From: Oceanimonas pelagia
GTDB lineage: Bacteria; Pseudomonadota; Gammaproteobacteria; Enterobacterales; Aeromonadaceae
Length of the DNA stretch: 64,000 nt
Direction of reading: 5' to 3'
NCBI RefSeq assembly: GCF_030849025.1
Contig: NZ_CP118224.1
Location: forward strand, 2,464,001-2,528,000
Part shown: piece after piece, positions 18,218-28,400 of the stretch
Layout: every line of letters begins with the position of its first letter
Position numbering within the stretch: the first letter of the stretch is position 1
Translations under genes and position numbers: made by a program
Notes under the pieces: generated by a model
The model's database searches: none
Told to the model about the DNA's origin: nothing
The model's input: only the letters and a program-made list of their open reading frames with translations

Positions 18218-18247
18218 TTGCCTTTTACGTCAAAAATGACGTAAAAT
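18218..18247 (+). promoter_or_regulatory. dndBCDE promoter with a DndB-type operator in the spacer
   Basis: A perfect palindrome with 10-bp arms (TTTTACGTCA at 18223-18232 and TGACGTAAAA at 18237-18246, 4-nt spacer) contains TACG-N10-CGTA, which from memory is the motif reported for autorepression by DndB in Salmonella. TTGCCT (18218-18223) and TAAAAT (18242-18247) can serve as -35 and -10, which puts the operator across the spacer. Further half-sites GACGTAAAA (18197-18205) and TTTTAACGTAA (18246-18256) flank it. Confidence 0.65.
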
Positions 18248-18280
18248 TTTAACGTAACTTGCTCTAGCTGAATCCACATT

Positions 18281-19366
18281 ATGAGTACATTTGACTCCCA
18301 TTATTGCTACGCCTTTCCGGCAGTGCGTGGTATACAAGCTGGCAGGCCATTTTATATTGCCACCTGCCCACTCCGCATTATTCCCAAAATCTTCAGTTTT
18401 GATGAGCGAGAAGTGCCGCCTGAACTCAGGGCACAGCGTATTCTCAATAGAGCTCGTATCCCAGAGATGGTGCGCTACCTGCTGGAAAATCCGAAGGATT
18501 ATGTTTTCTCTGCATTAACTGCATCAATTGCTGTGGATGTAGAGTTTGACGAGCATGAAAATTCCAACAATCTGGGCATTCTCCGCATTCCCATGGATGC
18601 CCAAATTCTGATCAACGATGGCCAACACAGACGAAAAGCCATTGAAGAAGCAATAGAAGAGCGGCCTGAGCTTGGGCAGGACAACATACCAGTTTTGTTC
18701 TTTGTTGATGAAGGACTACAACGCAGCCAGCAGATGTTTGCCGATCTCAACAAATATGCCGTTAAGCCAAGTCCTTCTTTGGGCACGTTATACGATCACA
18801 GGGATCCTTCTTCGAGTTTAGCTCGCCACCTGGCCACTTCCATAGAGCCATTCGTCGGCCTAACCGAGCTGGAAAAATCGAGCATATCCACCCTGTCAAA
18901 CAAATTGTTTACCCTGAGTAGCATCAAGCAGGCCACACGTGCATTACTTGGAAAAGGTGCCAAAGAGGGCTTTTCCGATGAAGAGGCTACTTTGGCATGT
19001 GACTACTGGCAAACGGTTTATCGCAATATGCCTGACTGGCAGATGGCTAATAAGAAAGAAGTTTCACCCGCCCAGCTCAGACAGGAATATATTCATGCAC
19101 ACGGTGTAGGTCTTCACGCGCTGGGCATGTTAGGTCGTAGCCTGGTATCTGAACATCCGGATACATGGCAACAAGATCTTCAAAAACTTAAAAGTATAGA
19201 TTGGCGCAAAAGTAACCCAGAGTGGCTGCGCCGTACCATGTTGCACGGCAAGCTGAGTAAATCTACAACGGCTATTCAGCTAACCTGTAACGCCCTTAAA
19301 CAAGCACTGACGCTCCCACTCACACCAGAGGAAAAAGTGCTCGAAGACCAGGTTGTACAAAAATGA
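18281..19366 (+). CDS. dndB: DNA sulfur modification protein DndB (repressor)
   Basis: A 361-residue DGQHR-domain protein; the motif I-N-D-G-Q-H-R-R-K-A-I-E-E-A-I is at about residues 110-124. DndB proteins are non-essential for modification and repress the dnd operon, and a matching operator lies immediately upstream. The stop overlaps the dndC start (ATGA, 19363-19366), so dndBCDE are translationally coupled. Confidence 0.95.
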   Translation: MSTFDSHYCYAFPAVRGIQAGRPFYIATCPLRIIPKIFSFDEREVPPELRAQRILNRARIPEMVRYLLENPKDYVFSALTASIAVDVEFDEHENSNNLGILRIPMDAQILINDGQHRRKAIEEAIEERPELGQDNIPVLFFVDEGLQRSQQMFADLNKYAVKPSPSLGTLYDHRDPSSSLARHLATSIEPFVGLTELEKSSISTLSNKLFTLSSIKQATRALLGKGAKEGFSDEEATLACDYWQTVYRNMPDWQMANKKEVSPAQLRQEYIHAHGVGLHALGMLGRSLVSEHPDTWQQDLQKLKSIDWRKSNPEWLRRTMLHGKLSKSTTAIQLTCNALKQALTLPLTPEEKVLEDQVVQK

Positions 19367-20997
19367 GCACCTTACAAATGGTCCATGATCTGGACGATTA
19401 CGAAGACTTTATTAACCTTGAATCTTTCGCAGGTAGACCTCTTGCTGATTATGTAGCCGAGGTTCAGCGTACTTACTGCGCAGATAAGCGTCCTTGGGTT
19501 ATTGGCTACAGTGGTGGAAAAGACTCATCGGCAGTAGTGACGCTTGTGTACCTTGCACTCCTTGGGCTACCACCTGAACAGCGCACCAAGCAGGTGTTTA
19601 TCGTCTCCTCCGATACTTTGGTAGAAACTCCCGTGGTTGTGGATTTGATCATCAGAACCATGAATCAAATTGAAGCTGGTGCCAAACGTGATGGACTTCC
19701 CATAACCAGCCATCCGGTTATTCCCAAAACTAATGAAACATTCTGGGTTAACCTGCTTGGTAAAGGCTACCCTGCTCCCACCCGCAGTTTCCGCTGGTGT
19801 ACTGAGCGAATGAAAATCAACCCGGTCAGTGACTTTATCAAAGACAAAGTCAGTCAGTATGAAGAAGTGATTGTTGTTCTGGGATCACGCAGCAGCGAAA
19901 GCGCATCGCGCGCTCAGGTAATAGCCAAGCATAAAATTGATGGCACCCGCCTGGCACGACATACCACCCTTGCCAACGCCTTTATCTACACTCCCATTGA
20001 CACATGGAATGTTGAAGACGTATGGAAGCTACTTCGTGGCGCTTTTAAATATGCTCCAGATGATATTGAAGAATGGGAAACACCATGGGCTGGTAACAAC
20101 CGTCCATTATGGACGCTATATATGGATTCATCAGATCAAGGTGAATGCCCTCTGGTCATAGATGACAGTACCCCTTCATGTGGTAATTCTCGTTTTGGCT
20201 GCTGGACCTGTACCGTTGTTACCAAAGACAGAGCCATGGAGAGCCTGATAAAGAACGGTGAAGACTGGATGCTTCCGTTGCTTAAATTTCGTGATGAACT
20301 GGCTAAAACTACAGATCCCAATCAAAAAAGTACCTACCGCAACTTCAAGCGCCGGACAGGAAAAGTCAGCTATCAATATGCCAAAGAAGGCGAGGATATA
20401 ACCGACGAACGTAAGTTTGTGCCTGGGCCTTACTGGTTAGAATATCGCCAAAAATGGCTGAGGCAGCTGCTGAGCATGGAGAAAGAGCTCAACGAAAAAG
20501 GTCATGAGATTAAACTCATCACCGAGAAGGAGCTGCATGCCATACGCCAGCAATGGCTAAAAGATCCCAATGAGCCAGATTGGAATGACAGCCTCCCACA
20601 GATTTACCGCGATGTGTATGGTCAGGATCTCAACTGGGTAATTGATGATCAGTCTCGCTTTGATGCCAGTGATGCTGAACTACTTGCTCAATTGTCTTTT
20701 CATTACGACGTAAAACCTGAGATGGTGATGAAGCTTATTGAGCTGGAAATATCGCTCGAAGGGTTGAGTAAGCGCCAAGGTGTGTTTGAAAAAATTGGCA
20801 GCATTCTTAAACAAGACTGGGGAACCCTCGAAGAAATTCAGCAAAAACAAGCCTCATTGCAAAAGCGAAATGAACGGGATATACATCAAGAAACGATTGA
20901 ATCGATAGAGATAGAGATGAAAAAAGTTCAGGCACAGTTGGCCGCTGCAGATCAACTCAGCACTCTGCTTGACGAGGTAAAACACAATGATAATTAA
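19363..20997 (+). CDS. dndC: DNA phosphorothioation sulfurtransferase DndC
   Basis: A 544-residue PAPS-reductase-type ATP pyrophosphatase. The PP-loop G-Y-S-G-G-K-D-S-S is at residues 48-56, and cysteines in R-W-C-T-E and the cluster C-G-N-S-R-F-G-C-W-T-C are the expected iron-sulfur ligands. DndC activates the DNA backbone and uses persulfide sulfur from a cysteine desulfurase to replace a non-bridging oxygen. It overlaps dndB by 4 bp and dndD by 11 bp. The C-terminal ~60 residues are coiled-coil-like. Confidence 0.97.
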   Translation: MSTLQMVHDLDDYEDFINLESFAGRPLADYVAEVQRTYCADKRPWVIGYSGGKDSSAVVTLVYLALLGLPPEQRTKQVFIVSSDTLVETPVVVDLIIRTMNQIEAGAKRDGLPITSHPVIPKTNETFWVNLLGKGYPAPTRSFRWCTERMKINPVSDFIKDKVSQYEEVIVVLGSRSSESASRAQVIAKHKIDGTRLARHTTLANAFIYTPIDTWNVEDVWKLLRGAFKYAPDDIEEWETPWAGNNRPLWTLYMDSSDQGECPLVIDDSTPSCGNSRFGCWTCTVVTKDRAMESLIKNGEDWMLPLLKFRDELAKTTDPNQKSTYRNFKRRTGKVSYQYAKEGEDITDERKFVPGPYWLEYRQKWLRQLLSMEKELNEKGHEIKLITEKELHAIRQQWLKDPNEPDWNDSLPQIYRDVYGQDLNWVIDDQSRFDASDAELLAQLSFHYDVKPEMVMKLIELEISLEGLSKRQGVFEKIGSILKQDWGTLEEIQQKQASLQKRNERDIHQETIESIEIEMKKVQAQLAAADQLSTLLDEVKHNDN

Positions 20998-22996
20998 AAG
21001 CCTTTCATTACACAACTTTCGTGTTTTCCGTGGCAGCCACGTAATTGATCTCGCTCCCCGTCCTGCTTTATTAAAAGATGGAAGCAAACTTCATGACCGT
21101 CCTATCGTGCTGTTTGGTGGCCTGAATGGTGCTGGAAAAACCAGTATTCTTACAGCTATAAGACTAGCTCTTTATGGTCGCCTCGCCTTTGAAGGTGTTC
21201 ACAGCCAACAAGATTATATTAATAACTTGGCTGCACTGGTTCATAACGGTGTCAGCTCCGCCCAACAACCTGATGAAGCCAGCATTGAACTTTGCTTTAG
21301 CTACAATAAAAGTGGTGTGGAGTCTGACTTCACTGTCATCCGCAGTTGGAAGCGTGGAAAAAAAGATCGACTTGCACTCTTTCAGGACGGTGAAGAAAAA
21401 GAAGAACTTAGCTATGAACAGTGCCAAGGGTTTCTTAACGAACTTATACCAAATGGAATTGCCGATCTCTTCTTCTTTGACGGTGAAAAAATAGCTGAAC
21501 TCGCCGAAGATGAGTCAGGAAAGGTTTTAAAAACGGCGGTACGGCGTTTACTTGGACTTGATCTTGTAAGCAAGTTACGTAGTGATCTTAGCATCTATTT
21601 AAAAAGAGCAGATGCCAAGTCTCTTGGCAGCCAGCAACAAAAAAAACTGGAAGCTCTAGAAGAAGAGTGTGAACACTACAAGAATGAGGCCGAGCATCTT
21701 AGATTTGAAGCAGACATTCACAAGGCTCGTATAGAGCTACTTACAACTGATATCAATAAATATGAAGCTCAGCTTGCAGCTGAAGGTGGCGCTTTCGCCC
21801 TGACGAAGACACAAGAACAACAGCGTGTTAATGAGCTAATAAAAGAAAAAGAATTGCTGGAAAAGCAGATCAGACAGGAAATGGACTCCACCCTTCCTCT
21901 GTCATTAGCACCAAATACATTATCGAACCTTCTTAACCAGCTCGTAAAAGAAGCAGGTATAAAGCAAACTCGTCATTTCACTAATGAGCTTGAGTGTTTT
22001 TTAGGTACTTTGCATGCAGAGATGTCATTTCAATCTGCTCAAGCAGGTAAAATTGCAGCTGAAGCCATTGAAAGTAAGTTAACAGAATATCTGGCCAACA
22101 AGCCACAAGGTGATATTAAGCTCGACATATCAGAGCGCGAAACAGGCATAATCGAGCAGCTAGTTAAGCGTGATAGCCAAAATTCTAAAAAGCGCTTTGA
22201 ATCTGCGCGTTCTCGCCTTAAAGAAGTTGAGAATTCTTTAGAGCAGGCTGCTGCCAATATAGCCAGAGCGCCAGATGAAGAACAGCTGATCGATATCTTT
22301 AGCACCCTTCGTGATCTTGATAAAAAAAGGCAGAATGAGATTCACCAATATAAACTAGCGCTTGAAGCTGCCAAGCAAGCTCTTAATAAACAAATGCAAG
22401 CTGCCCGCGAAATACAAAAACTTCATGATAAAGAGCGAGAACTGTTCAATAATAATAGTGCAAACCAAAATGCTTATGACGCCATCAGACTCTTGGATGA
22501 ATATACCAAGGTATTAACCTTGGCCAGAGTAAACCGGCTGGAGAATGCATTTTCATTGGCCTACCGCAAACTGGCACGAAAAGAAGATCTCCAGATCCAG
22601 GCCAGAATCAACCCTGAAACCTTTGATGTAGAATTGATTGATGAAAATGGGGTGACTATAAATCGCAAGTTACTCTCTGCAGGTGAAAAACAGATATATG
22701 CCATAGCCATATTGGAAGCACTAGCCAAGACTTCAGGCCGCCAATTACCTGTTATTATTGATACGCCTTTAGGTCGCCTTGACTCTCATCATCGTGACAA
22801 ACTTATTGAACATTACTTTCCCGAGGCCAGTCATCAGGTTGTTCTGCTTTCGACTGATACAGAAGTTAATCAACGTTATTTTGCTGAGCAGTTATCAGAT
22901 GACATTTCTCATGCCTATCAAATAGAGTTTGATAGCCTGATGAAGTCTTCTTACCTCAAAAATGGCTACTTCTGGAATAAAAAGGAGGCATGCTAA
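20987..22996 (+). CDS. dndD: DNA sulfur modification protein DndD (SMC-like ATPase)
   Basis: A 669-residue ABC/SMC-type ATPase. Walker A is G-L-N-G-A-G-K-T-S at residues 45-53, long coiled-coil regions span roughly residues 210-300 and 380-510, and the C-terminal head has the signature L-S-A-G-E-K-Q and Walker B P-V-I-I-D-T-P-L-G-R-L-D. DndD partners DndC and DndE and is thought to open or nick DNA for sulfur incorporation. The TAA overlaps the dndE ATG. Confidence 0.97.
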   Translation: MIIKSLSLHNFRVFRGSHVIDLAPRPALLKDGSKLHDRPIVLFGGLNGAGKTSILTAIRLALYGRLAFEGVHSQQDYINNLAALVHNGVSSAQQPDEASIELCFSYNKSGVESDFTVIRSWKRGKKDRLALFQDGEEKEELSYEQCQGFLNELIPNGIADLFFFDGEKIAELAEDESGKVLKTAVRRLLGLDLVSKLRSDLSIYLKRADAKSLGSQQQKKLEALEEECEHYKNEAEHLRFEADIHKARIELLTTDINKYEAQLAAEGGAFALTKTQEQQRVNELIKEKELLEKQIRQEMDSTLPLSLAPNTLSNLLNQLVKEAGIKQTRHFTNELECFLGTLHAEMSFQSAQAGKIAAEAIESKLTEYLANKPQGDIKLDISERETGIIEQLVKRDSQNSKKRFESARSRLKEVENSLEQAAANIARAPDEEQLIDIFSTLRDLDKKRQNEIHQYKLALEAAKQALNKQMQAAREIQKLHDKERELFNNNSANQNAYDAIRLLDEYTKVLTLARVNRLENAFSLAYRKLARKEDLQIQARINPETFDVELIDENGVTINRKLLSAGEKQIYAIAILEALAKTSGRQLPVIIDTPLGRLDSHHRDKLIEHYFPEASHQVVLLSTDTEVNQRYFAEQLSDDISHAYQIEFDSLMKSSYLKNGYFWNKKEAC

Positions 22997-23343
22997 TGCT
23001 ACCAAACCGTATGCAACTGAGGCAGCAAACAGAAGAGCAGCTTAAACGCCTCAAAAGCTTTACCGGTATCACACCTAATGTTGCTGCACGTATTGCCTTC
23101 TTTCGATCTATAGAGTCCGGGCTACGCTATACCGGCGATCAGCGTAAGCTAGATGGTAATTTAGTACTGGATAAAATAACCTGGCTTGGTGATACCGTCC
23201 AGGTGACAGAGTTACTACTGCAACTTACTTATCCTGATCTGGATCAAAAAGAAATGATGAAAGCCTGGGCTTTTCATGTAGAAGATGGTATAGCTGCACT
23301 ACGTAACCATAAAAATCTACATGATTTTTCTCAAGCTATTTGA
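22996..23343 (+). CDS. dndE: DNA sulfur modification protein DndE
   Basis: I place the start at the ATG overlapping the dndD stop (TAATG), because AAAGGAGG ends 7 bp before it; the ATG at 22990 is only 2 bp from that site. The product has 115 residues, normal for DndE, a small helical protein that forms tetramers and binds nicked DNA within the DndCDE complex. L-R-Q-Q-T-E-E-Q-L-K-R-L and T-G-I-T-P-N-V-A-A-R-I-A-F are typical of the family. Confidence 0.95.
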   Translation: MLPNRMQLRQQTEEQLKRLKSFTGITPNVAARIAFFRSIESGLRYTGDQRKLDGNLVLDKITWLGDTVQVTELLLQLTYPDLDQKEMMKAWAFHVEDGIAALRNHKNLHDFSQAI

Positions 23344-23378
23344 GAATATGAAATTTATCTGCAGTAATTCAAACCCAC

Positions 23379-23416
23379 TCTGACAGTTACCGGAATTTTC
23401 GTTTGTTACTGTCAGA
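23379..23416. terminator. Inverted repeat after dndE
   Basis: TCTGACAGTTAC and GTTACTGTCAGA are near-perfect arms (one mismatch) around a 14-nt loop, 35 bp after the dndE stop. The stem has few GC pairs and no T run, so termination is uncertain. Confidence 0.35.
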
Positions 23417-23446
23417 TCTTAATTTATCACTTTACATTAAAAACTT

Positions 23447-23475
23447 AGTTATGCGTGAATTAATCACGCATAACT
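23447..23475. terminator. Inverted repeat between convergent operons
   Basis: AGTTATGCGTGA - ATTAA - TCACGCATAACT is a perfect 12-bp stem with a 5-nt loop, midway between the convergent ends of dndE and the DUF262 gene. It could terminate both directions, though it lacks long T tracts. Confidence 0.5.
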
Positions 23476-23499
23476 TAAACCAAAGAAGTTGATACCTAA

Positions 23500-25395
23500 C
23501 TATGAAACCACTGGTTCAACAACACTCTTATCACTATTTGACAAAGCTAGTAACGAGCCAGATTTATTTTTATTTAATTTGCCTAGCTCCACACCTAACC
23601 CAAATACATTCACAATATCATCAAGTAATCTCTCTTTCCTTGAATTTAAACAGTCAACATTCCAACTATTCAACTTAGATAATACTATAGTAGAGTTAAG
23701 TCTAGATTTTGCATATTCTTTTCTTTTTTCAGAGAATGATAAGTTAGTAAATGACTCGTTATCCTGACCATAAAGAATAGCCAAATTTGATATGCTATTT
23801 TTCACTTCTTCTAAGCTAGGGTCGACATTTTCTACTTTCGCATTCCGAGGATATATGTGCTCAATCGTAAAAACAAAATAGTCATCGGTCAAACCTTTAA
23901 ATGCATGCCTATACATAGTTACAGCATGTCTTTTATTTAATTCAAGGTACTTCCAAGACTCCTCAATTGAGGAAAGAATGTACTTTATATGTCTGTTATC
24001 TCCACCTGGGATATAGTTCAGCTTTAAAATATAATTCTCTATATCTAATGCTGTTACATTACGTTTAAAGATTGCTTGGAGTTCAGATATCAAGTACTTA
24101 ACTTGATATGTGCTTGGCTGCTTATTTATAGATAATATTGATGAATGATATAGTTTCGTAACACCAGTCATCCTTTTCTCCAAAGCGACTCTAAAAATAA
24201 AAAAGAAACGCTCTAAGAAAAACACAATTTGATAAAACTTTTTCTCAGGAAGTTGAGTGGCAGCCATTAGTAAAGGGATGCAGTGTGTATGTTTAAAGGT
24301 AACTACTAGGTTATATAGTTTCCTTTTTTGAAAACCAGTTAGTTTACTCTTATCATAAGGCCAGACACCAGATTTCAATTTATCATAAACGTCAATCCCC
24401 ATCTGAAGAGACTTAATTTCACTCGTGACATTTTCAGGATCCGAGAAGAAAGAGTTATTAAAAGTTTCAAATAAAGACGTTTTTTTACAAGATTTCCCAA
24501 TCTTAGATGTATAATATGCAATCAATTTATCATCAGTTGATTTTGAGCTTTGAGATGTAATTCCATCCCAAACCGCTTCCAATTCATGAATTGTATCATC
24601 ATCAACACCTATTGAGTCTATAGCACCAAGAGAAGAAGCTCTAAGTAAGTCGCTAGCAGTCAATGATCTTCCTCTATCATTAATAACTTGAAAGAGCTTA
24701 TAAGCATCATTGACATCAGACATTCTTATCACAAGTATCTTACAAAACTTAGATACCACTTTATACAAATGATCAGCTTGAGTTAACTTATCTGATGGTG
24801 ACAACGATGACGGAAACAATGATTTAAGCCAAGCGTCTATTTTCTTAGCAGCTTTAATCAATAAATCATGAGATTCTATTTCCGCTATTGTAAATTCACC
24901 ACCAGTTATCAACTTATCATAAAACTCATAATCTCGTTTAGAAAGACTAATTCTAGGATAAGAGATCAACTTATCATTTTCTTCAGTAGTGAAGTGAATG
25001 AATCCATTCCTATACTTTTCAATACGTCGTTCTCTAATACCAGAGTAATGCTCATCTAACTTTAACTCTTTGATATATTCAATCAATCTTGAAATAAGCA
25101 AAACCGTTGTAGACAAGCGCTGCTGACCATCTACTAGCAGATATACTGCCTTATCATCAAGGCTATCTTTATTTTTAATCTTTACGCAAACAATGCCACC
25201 AAAAAAATGTGTGCACTCATTACCATCATCAGCTCCGCCGTCTTCAAAGCTACTCCAAAGAGCCGCGATATCAGAAGTAAATTGTTCTATATTTTTGTCA
25301 TACCAGGAGTACGCTCTCTGGTATTTAGGCACTTTATATATAGCTGAGTCAGCAAAAAGTGACTCCATCGAACAATAGTTTGGCTTTACATCCAT
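23500..25395 (-). CDS. DUF262/DUF1524 protein, SspE-like restriction effector
   Basis: A 631-residue protein from the ATG at 25393-25395 (GAGG 5 bp upstream; the longer frame to 25431 overlaps dptH). The N-terminal DUF262 domain has V-P-K-Y-Q-R-A-Y-S-W (about 22-31) and the nucleotide-binding motif D-G-Q-Q-R (89-93). The C-terminal DUF1524 HNH nuclease domain has E-H-I-Y-P-R-N (His about 513) with conserved asparagines after it. This is the architecture of SspE, which senses phosphorothioates and nicks unmodified DNA, and of GmrSD and BrxU type enzymes. It follows dptH by about 8 bp, so it is probably co-expressed with the Dpt restriction genes. It is more AT-rich than its neighbours. Confidence 0.8.
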   Translation of the reverse strand: MDVKPNYCSMESLFADSAIYKVPKYQRAYSWYDKNIEQFTSDIAALWSSFEDGGADDGNECTHFFGGIVCVKIKNKDSLDDKAVYLLVDGQQRLSTTVLLISRLIEYIKELKLDEHYSGIRERRIEKYRNGFIHFTTEENDKLISYPRISLSKRDYEFYDKLITGGEFTIAEIESHDLLIKAAKKIDAWLKSLFPSSLSPSDKLTQADHLYKVVSKFCKILVIRMSDVNDAYKLFQVINDRGRSLTASDLLRASSLGAIDSIGVDDDTIHELEAVWDGITSQSSKSTDDKLIAYYTSKIGKSCKKTSLFETFNNSFFSDPENVTSEIKSLQMGIDVYDKLKSGVWPYDKSKLTGFQKRKLYNLVVTFKHTHCIPLLMAATQLPEKKFYQIVFFLERFFFIFRVALEKRMTGVTKLYHSSILSINKQPSTYQVKYLISELQAIFKRNVTALDIENYILKLNYIPGGDNRHIKYILSSIEESWKYLELNKRHAVTMYRHAFKGLTDDYFVFTIEHIYPRNAKVENVDPSLEEVKNSISNLAILYGQDNESFTNLSFSEKRKEYAKSRLNSTIVLSKLNSWNVDCLNSRKERLLDDIVNVFGLGVELGKLNKNKSGSLLALSNSDKSVVEPVVS

Positions 25396-25402
25396 AACAA
25401 CC

Positions 25403-28400
25403 TCAAAACAATTCCCAAAATGCTTTATCACGCATCATAAACACTTTCTTATCACCATCAATATAAAGACTAAAGTGTTTATCCAGCTTTCTTATAGTTT
25501 CCATCAGTTGTTCTTGTTCATTTTTATCATCTTTATTGAAAATAGCTTTTATATCGGCATTTTTAATCTCGGAGACACGATGTACCACCCAGGTTAGAAC
25601 ATAAGATCCGTAATTGTTTTCGCCGGTTTTGAAATGACTCAGATCCTGCGTGGAGAGGATCACCCCTACCCCATACTCACGGCCTTCTTTAAGGATCTTT
25701 CGCAGGCTGGGAAAGTCCTGAGACATAAAGTTGTCGGCTTCATCCACCAGGATCATTTTGGTGATTTGCCGATAGTCTCCATCAATCTGTGGCTTGCCAC
25801 GTTTTTGCATTTGCGAGTAGAAGAGATCGATCGTTAACGCCACTACCAGATTCTGGATCTGGGGGGAGTAACCTGCCAGTTCAATCACGGTTACGCCTTC
25901 AAGCAGATCATACAGAGAGGTAACTGCGTCTGGCTTTTTTTCAAATATCTCGTAGGTCACCAGAGAATCAAGTGCCGCATAGAGTGAGTCTTCTTCCACC
26001 TTTTCCTGCTCAAGGAAAAGGTCCCATACCTGCTCCAGGGTTGGTGCCGGCCGTTGCCAGGTGCTGGGATCAGCTTTGCTGATGCCAGCCAGTTCATAAG
26101 CATCCAGGATCAACTTACGCAGTTTCAGTTGCTGCTTTGGGCCCAGCCCAAAGGCTTTGGCCAGAGTTTCAGCAAACCCTGTGGCTGTATGCACTGGCAA
26201 CATGGGCATATCACCATAGAGCGACAACGGATTGTAAGGCAGCCGGTGCAGTCTTAACCTGTTGCTCTGGTTGACATTACTGAACTCATCATCCACATAG
26301 TCCGACTTGTAGTCAAAAATCAGCAAGCCGATTGGGGCTGCATTTACATTATTGCCCTGCTCTCGCATCAGCTGCGTGATCAGCGACTTGGTAAACTGGG
26401 TCTTGCCAGTACCCATGGTGCCAATAATGCCGGTATTGGTATTCATAAAGCGGGCGGTATTGGTTGGCTCCCAGTAGAGCGGTGTTTTTTTCATCGCCTC
26501 ATGGCCAAAGAGCACTTGCAGTGGCTTACGCTCTTCTTTAGCACCAGACTCAATCGACGGAGTTATCTCAGGGTAATCCTCTGTTTTACCTGCCCCTTCT
26601 TTTGTTTCTTCAATCAACTCAACGATCGCGTTGACTGGCTTTTCCTTGGTCGGACGCGCTTCCAGGCAATATTCAGCAGGCACATGGCACAGACTCACCA
26701 GATCGTTAAGTGATTCCCACGCTTTGCTTTCTATCAGAGCCGGCAACAGCGAATAAGGCAGTTCAACCTGCAAAATACCCTCAGCTGTGGTCTTGTAGCT
26801 GGGCACAAAGCAGCTGTCGTTCTCTACATGCGCCACTACTATGCCTTCCACATAGTCAGGTACCATTGCCAACTCATAATCACCACGCATCCACCATTCA
26901 CGCTCCGCCAACAGGGGCTGCAACTGCTGCTGGTTCATCACCCCGTAAAGGCAAAGCTTGTCGATTTGCATCAGCACCTGGCGAATAAACAACCCGCGAT
27001 AAAGCCTGCTGGCCAATGTTTGAAGGCCCAGCACTTCTTCTGTTAAGTAACGCTTCAGCTCCAGGGCCTGCTGACCAGCATACTTATAGTCGGGCCGCAC
27101 GCCAGTTTTAACCTCAAGGGGCATCAGGTAGAGCTGCTTATCCTTAAAGCCCACAAACAGCACATCATCGGAAATGGCCCCCTTACGATAACCCTGCACC
27201 TGGCGGGAAAACTCGCTGTCGCTCATTTTGAGGCCCACGTTACCCGATACTCGAATCATCTCGGCAACCGACAGCGGCACCCAGCAAATGTCCGACTTGC
27301 CCAGCAGTGCCGATACAAACTTGTAGGCACCGATAATGCCATTTTTCTCTTTACGCTCTTTAGGGTTGGAGGTGAGCATCTTCAGCAGCCACTCTCCATT
27401 AAAGGCGTTGAACTCAGAGAGCAACACCTCCCCTTGCCCGTGACCGTCTTTTTGCAGCAAGCGTTTGAACAAGTCGATTTGCTTGGTCACTGTAATGGCG
27501 TCATAGCCAGCAGCACTGGTGTACTGATCCGAGTAGTGAATCAGCACTACATCCTGCTGCCGGGTAAAGAAGTCGAGGGTCACTTTCGGATCAATAATGG
27601 TTGTCCATAGCGCGCTGTCGTAAGAACGCTCCAGCAACGACTGGAAACTGGCACTTACCGCCAGTCCCATACTGGTTTCCAGATACTGGGCGTTACTCTG
27701 AGTGGCAGGCTGCCACAGGTTGCCCAGCAAGCGGGCCAGTCTTAATGACTGTACCGATGCATAATCAACGCCACGCAAGCCAAAGGCGGTGAAGTAGGCC
27801 CCGCCCAGAGTCTCTGCTGCTTCACCGGCAATCAGGCCATCGCACAGCACACCACTCAGAGACTCATCGGTCTTGATGGCCCGGCATTCCACTGGCTCCT
27901 TGTTACGGAAAAACGCCAGATGGGCGTAAGCAAAGGTTTCCTGCCCCTTGGGGAGGGTAAACTTGCTGTAGGTTAAACGGCTTCTGATCACATCGATCAA
28001 CATGTCGGCCTCGGCACGCAAAGCACCACTATTCAGGCCCAGCCACTCTTTCAGCTCGTCATAGGCCTCGGTTTCGGCAAAGCGATCAAGTTCGTTGAAC
28101 TGCAGCCGCTCGTCGTAGCAGTTCACATGAATGGCTATGGCCTGCTCCTTGTGCCGCTTGAAGTGCTCTATAAGACCAAGAAACAGCTCGTCACTTTCTC
28201 CCTGATTTATGGCATTCACGGTCAGGCTGCTTTTAGTCCCAGCACTGAAAAGACGAGCATAGGCCTGGGTAAATTCAGCCAGCTTGTCACGTACCAGGCG
28301 CTTGATGTAGCCATGACTTTCCTGCTTTTGAGGTACAACATCCAGCCAAAAGCAGTTTTCACGCACCGGCTGAAGGTGGGCATAACCAGAGTCGTTGTCG

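Noticed and set aside
15640-23343. A dndA cysteine desulfurase gene in the island
   Set aside because: No PLP-type cysteine desulfurase motif was found on either strand around dndBCDE. IscS from elsewhere usually substitutes.
23500-25395. Calling the DUF262 gene sspE outright
   Set aside because: The domain order fits SspE, but also GmrSD and BrxU type enzymes. No sequence comparison could be run, so only a similarity is claimed.
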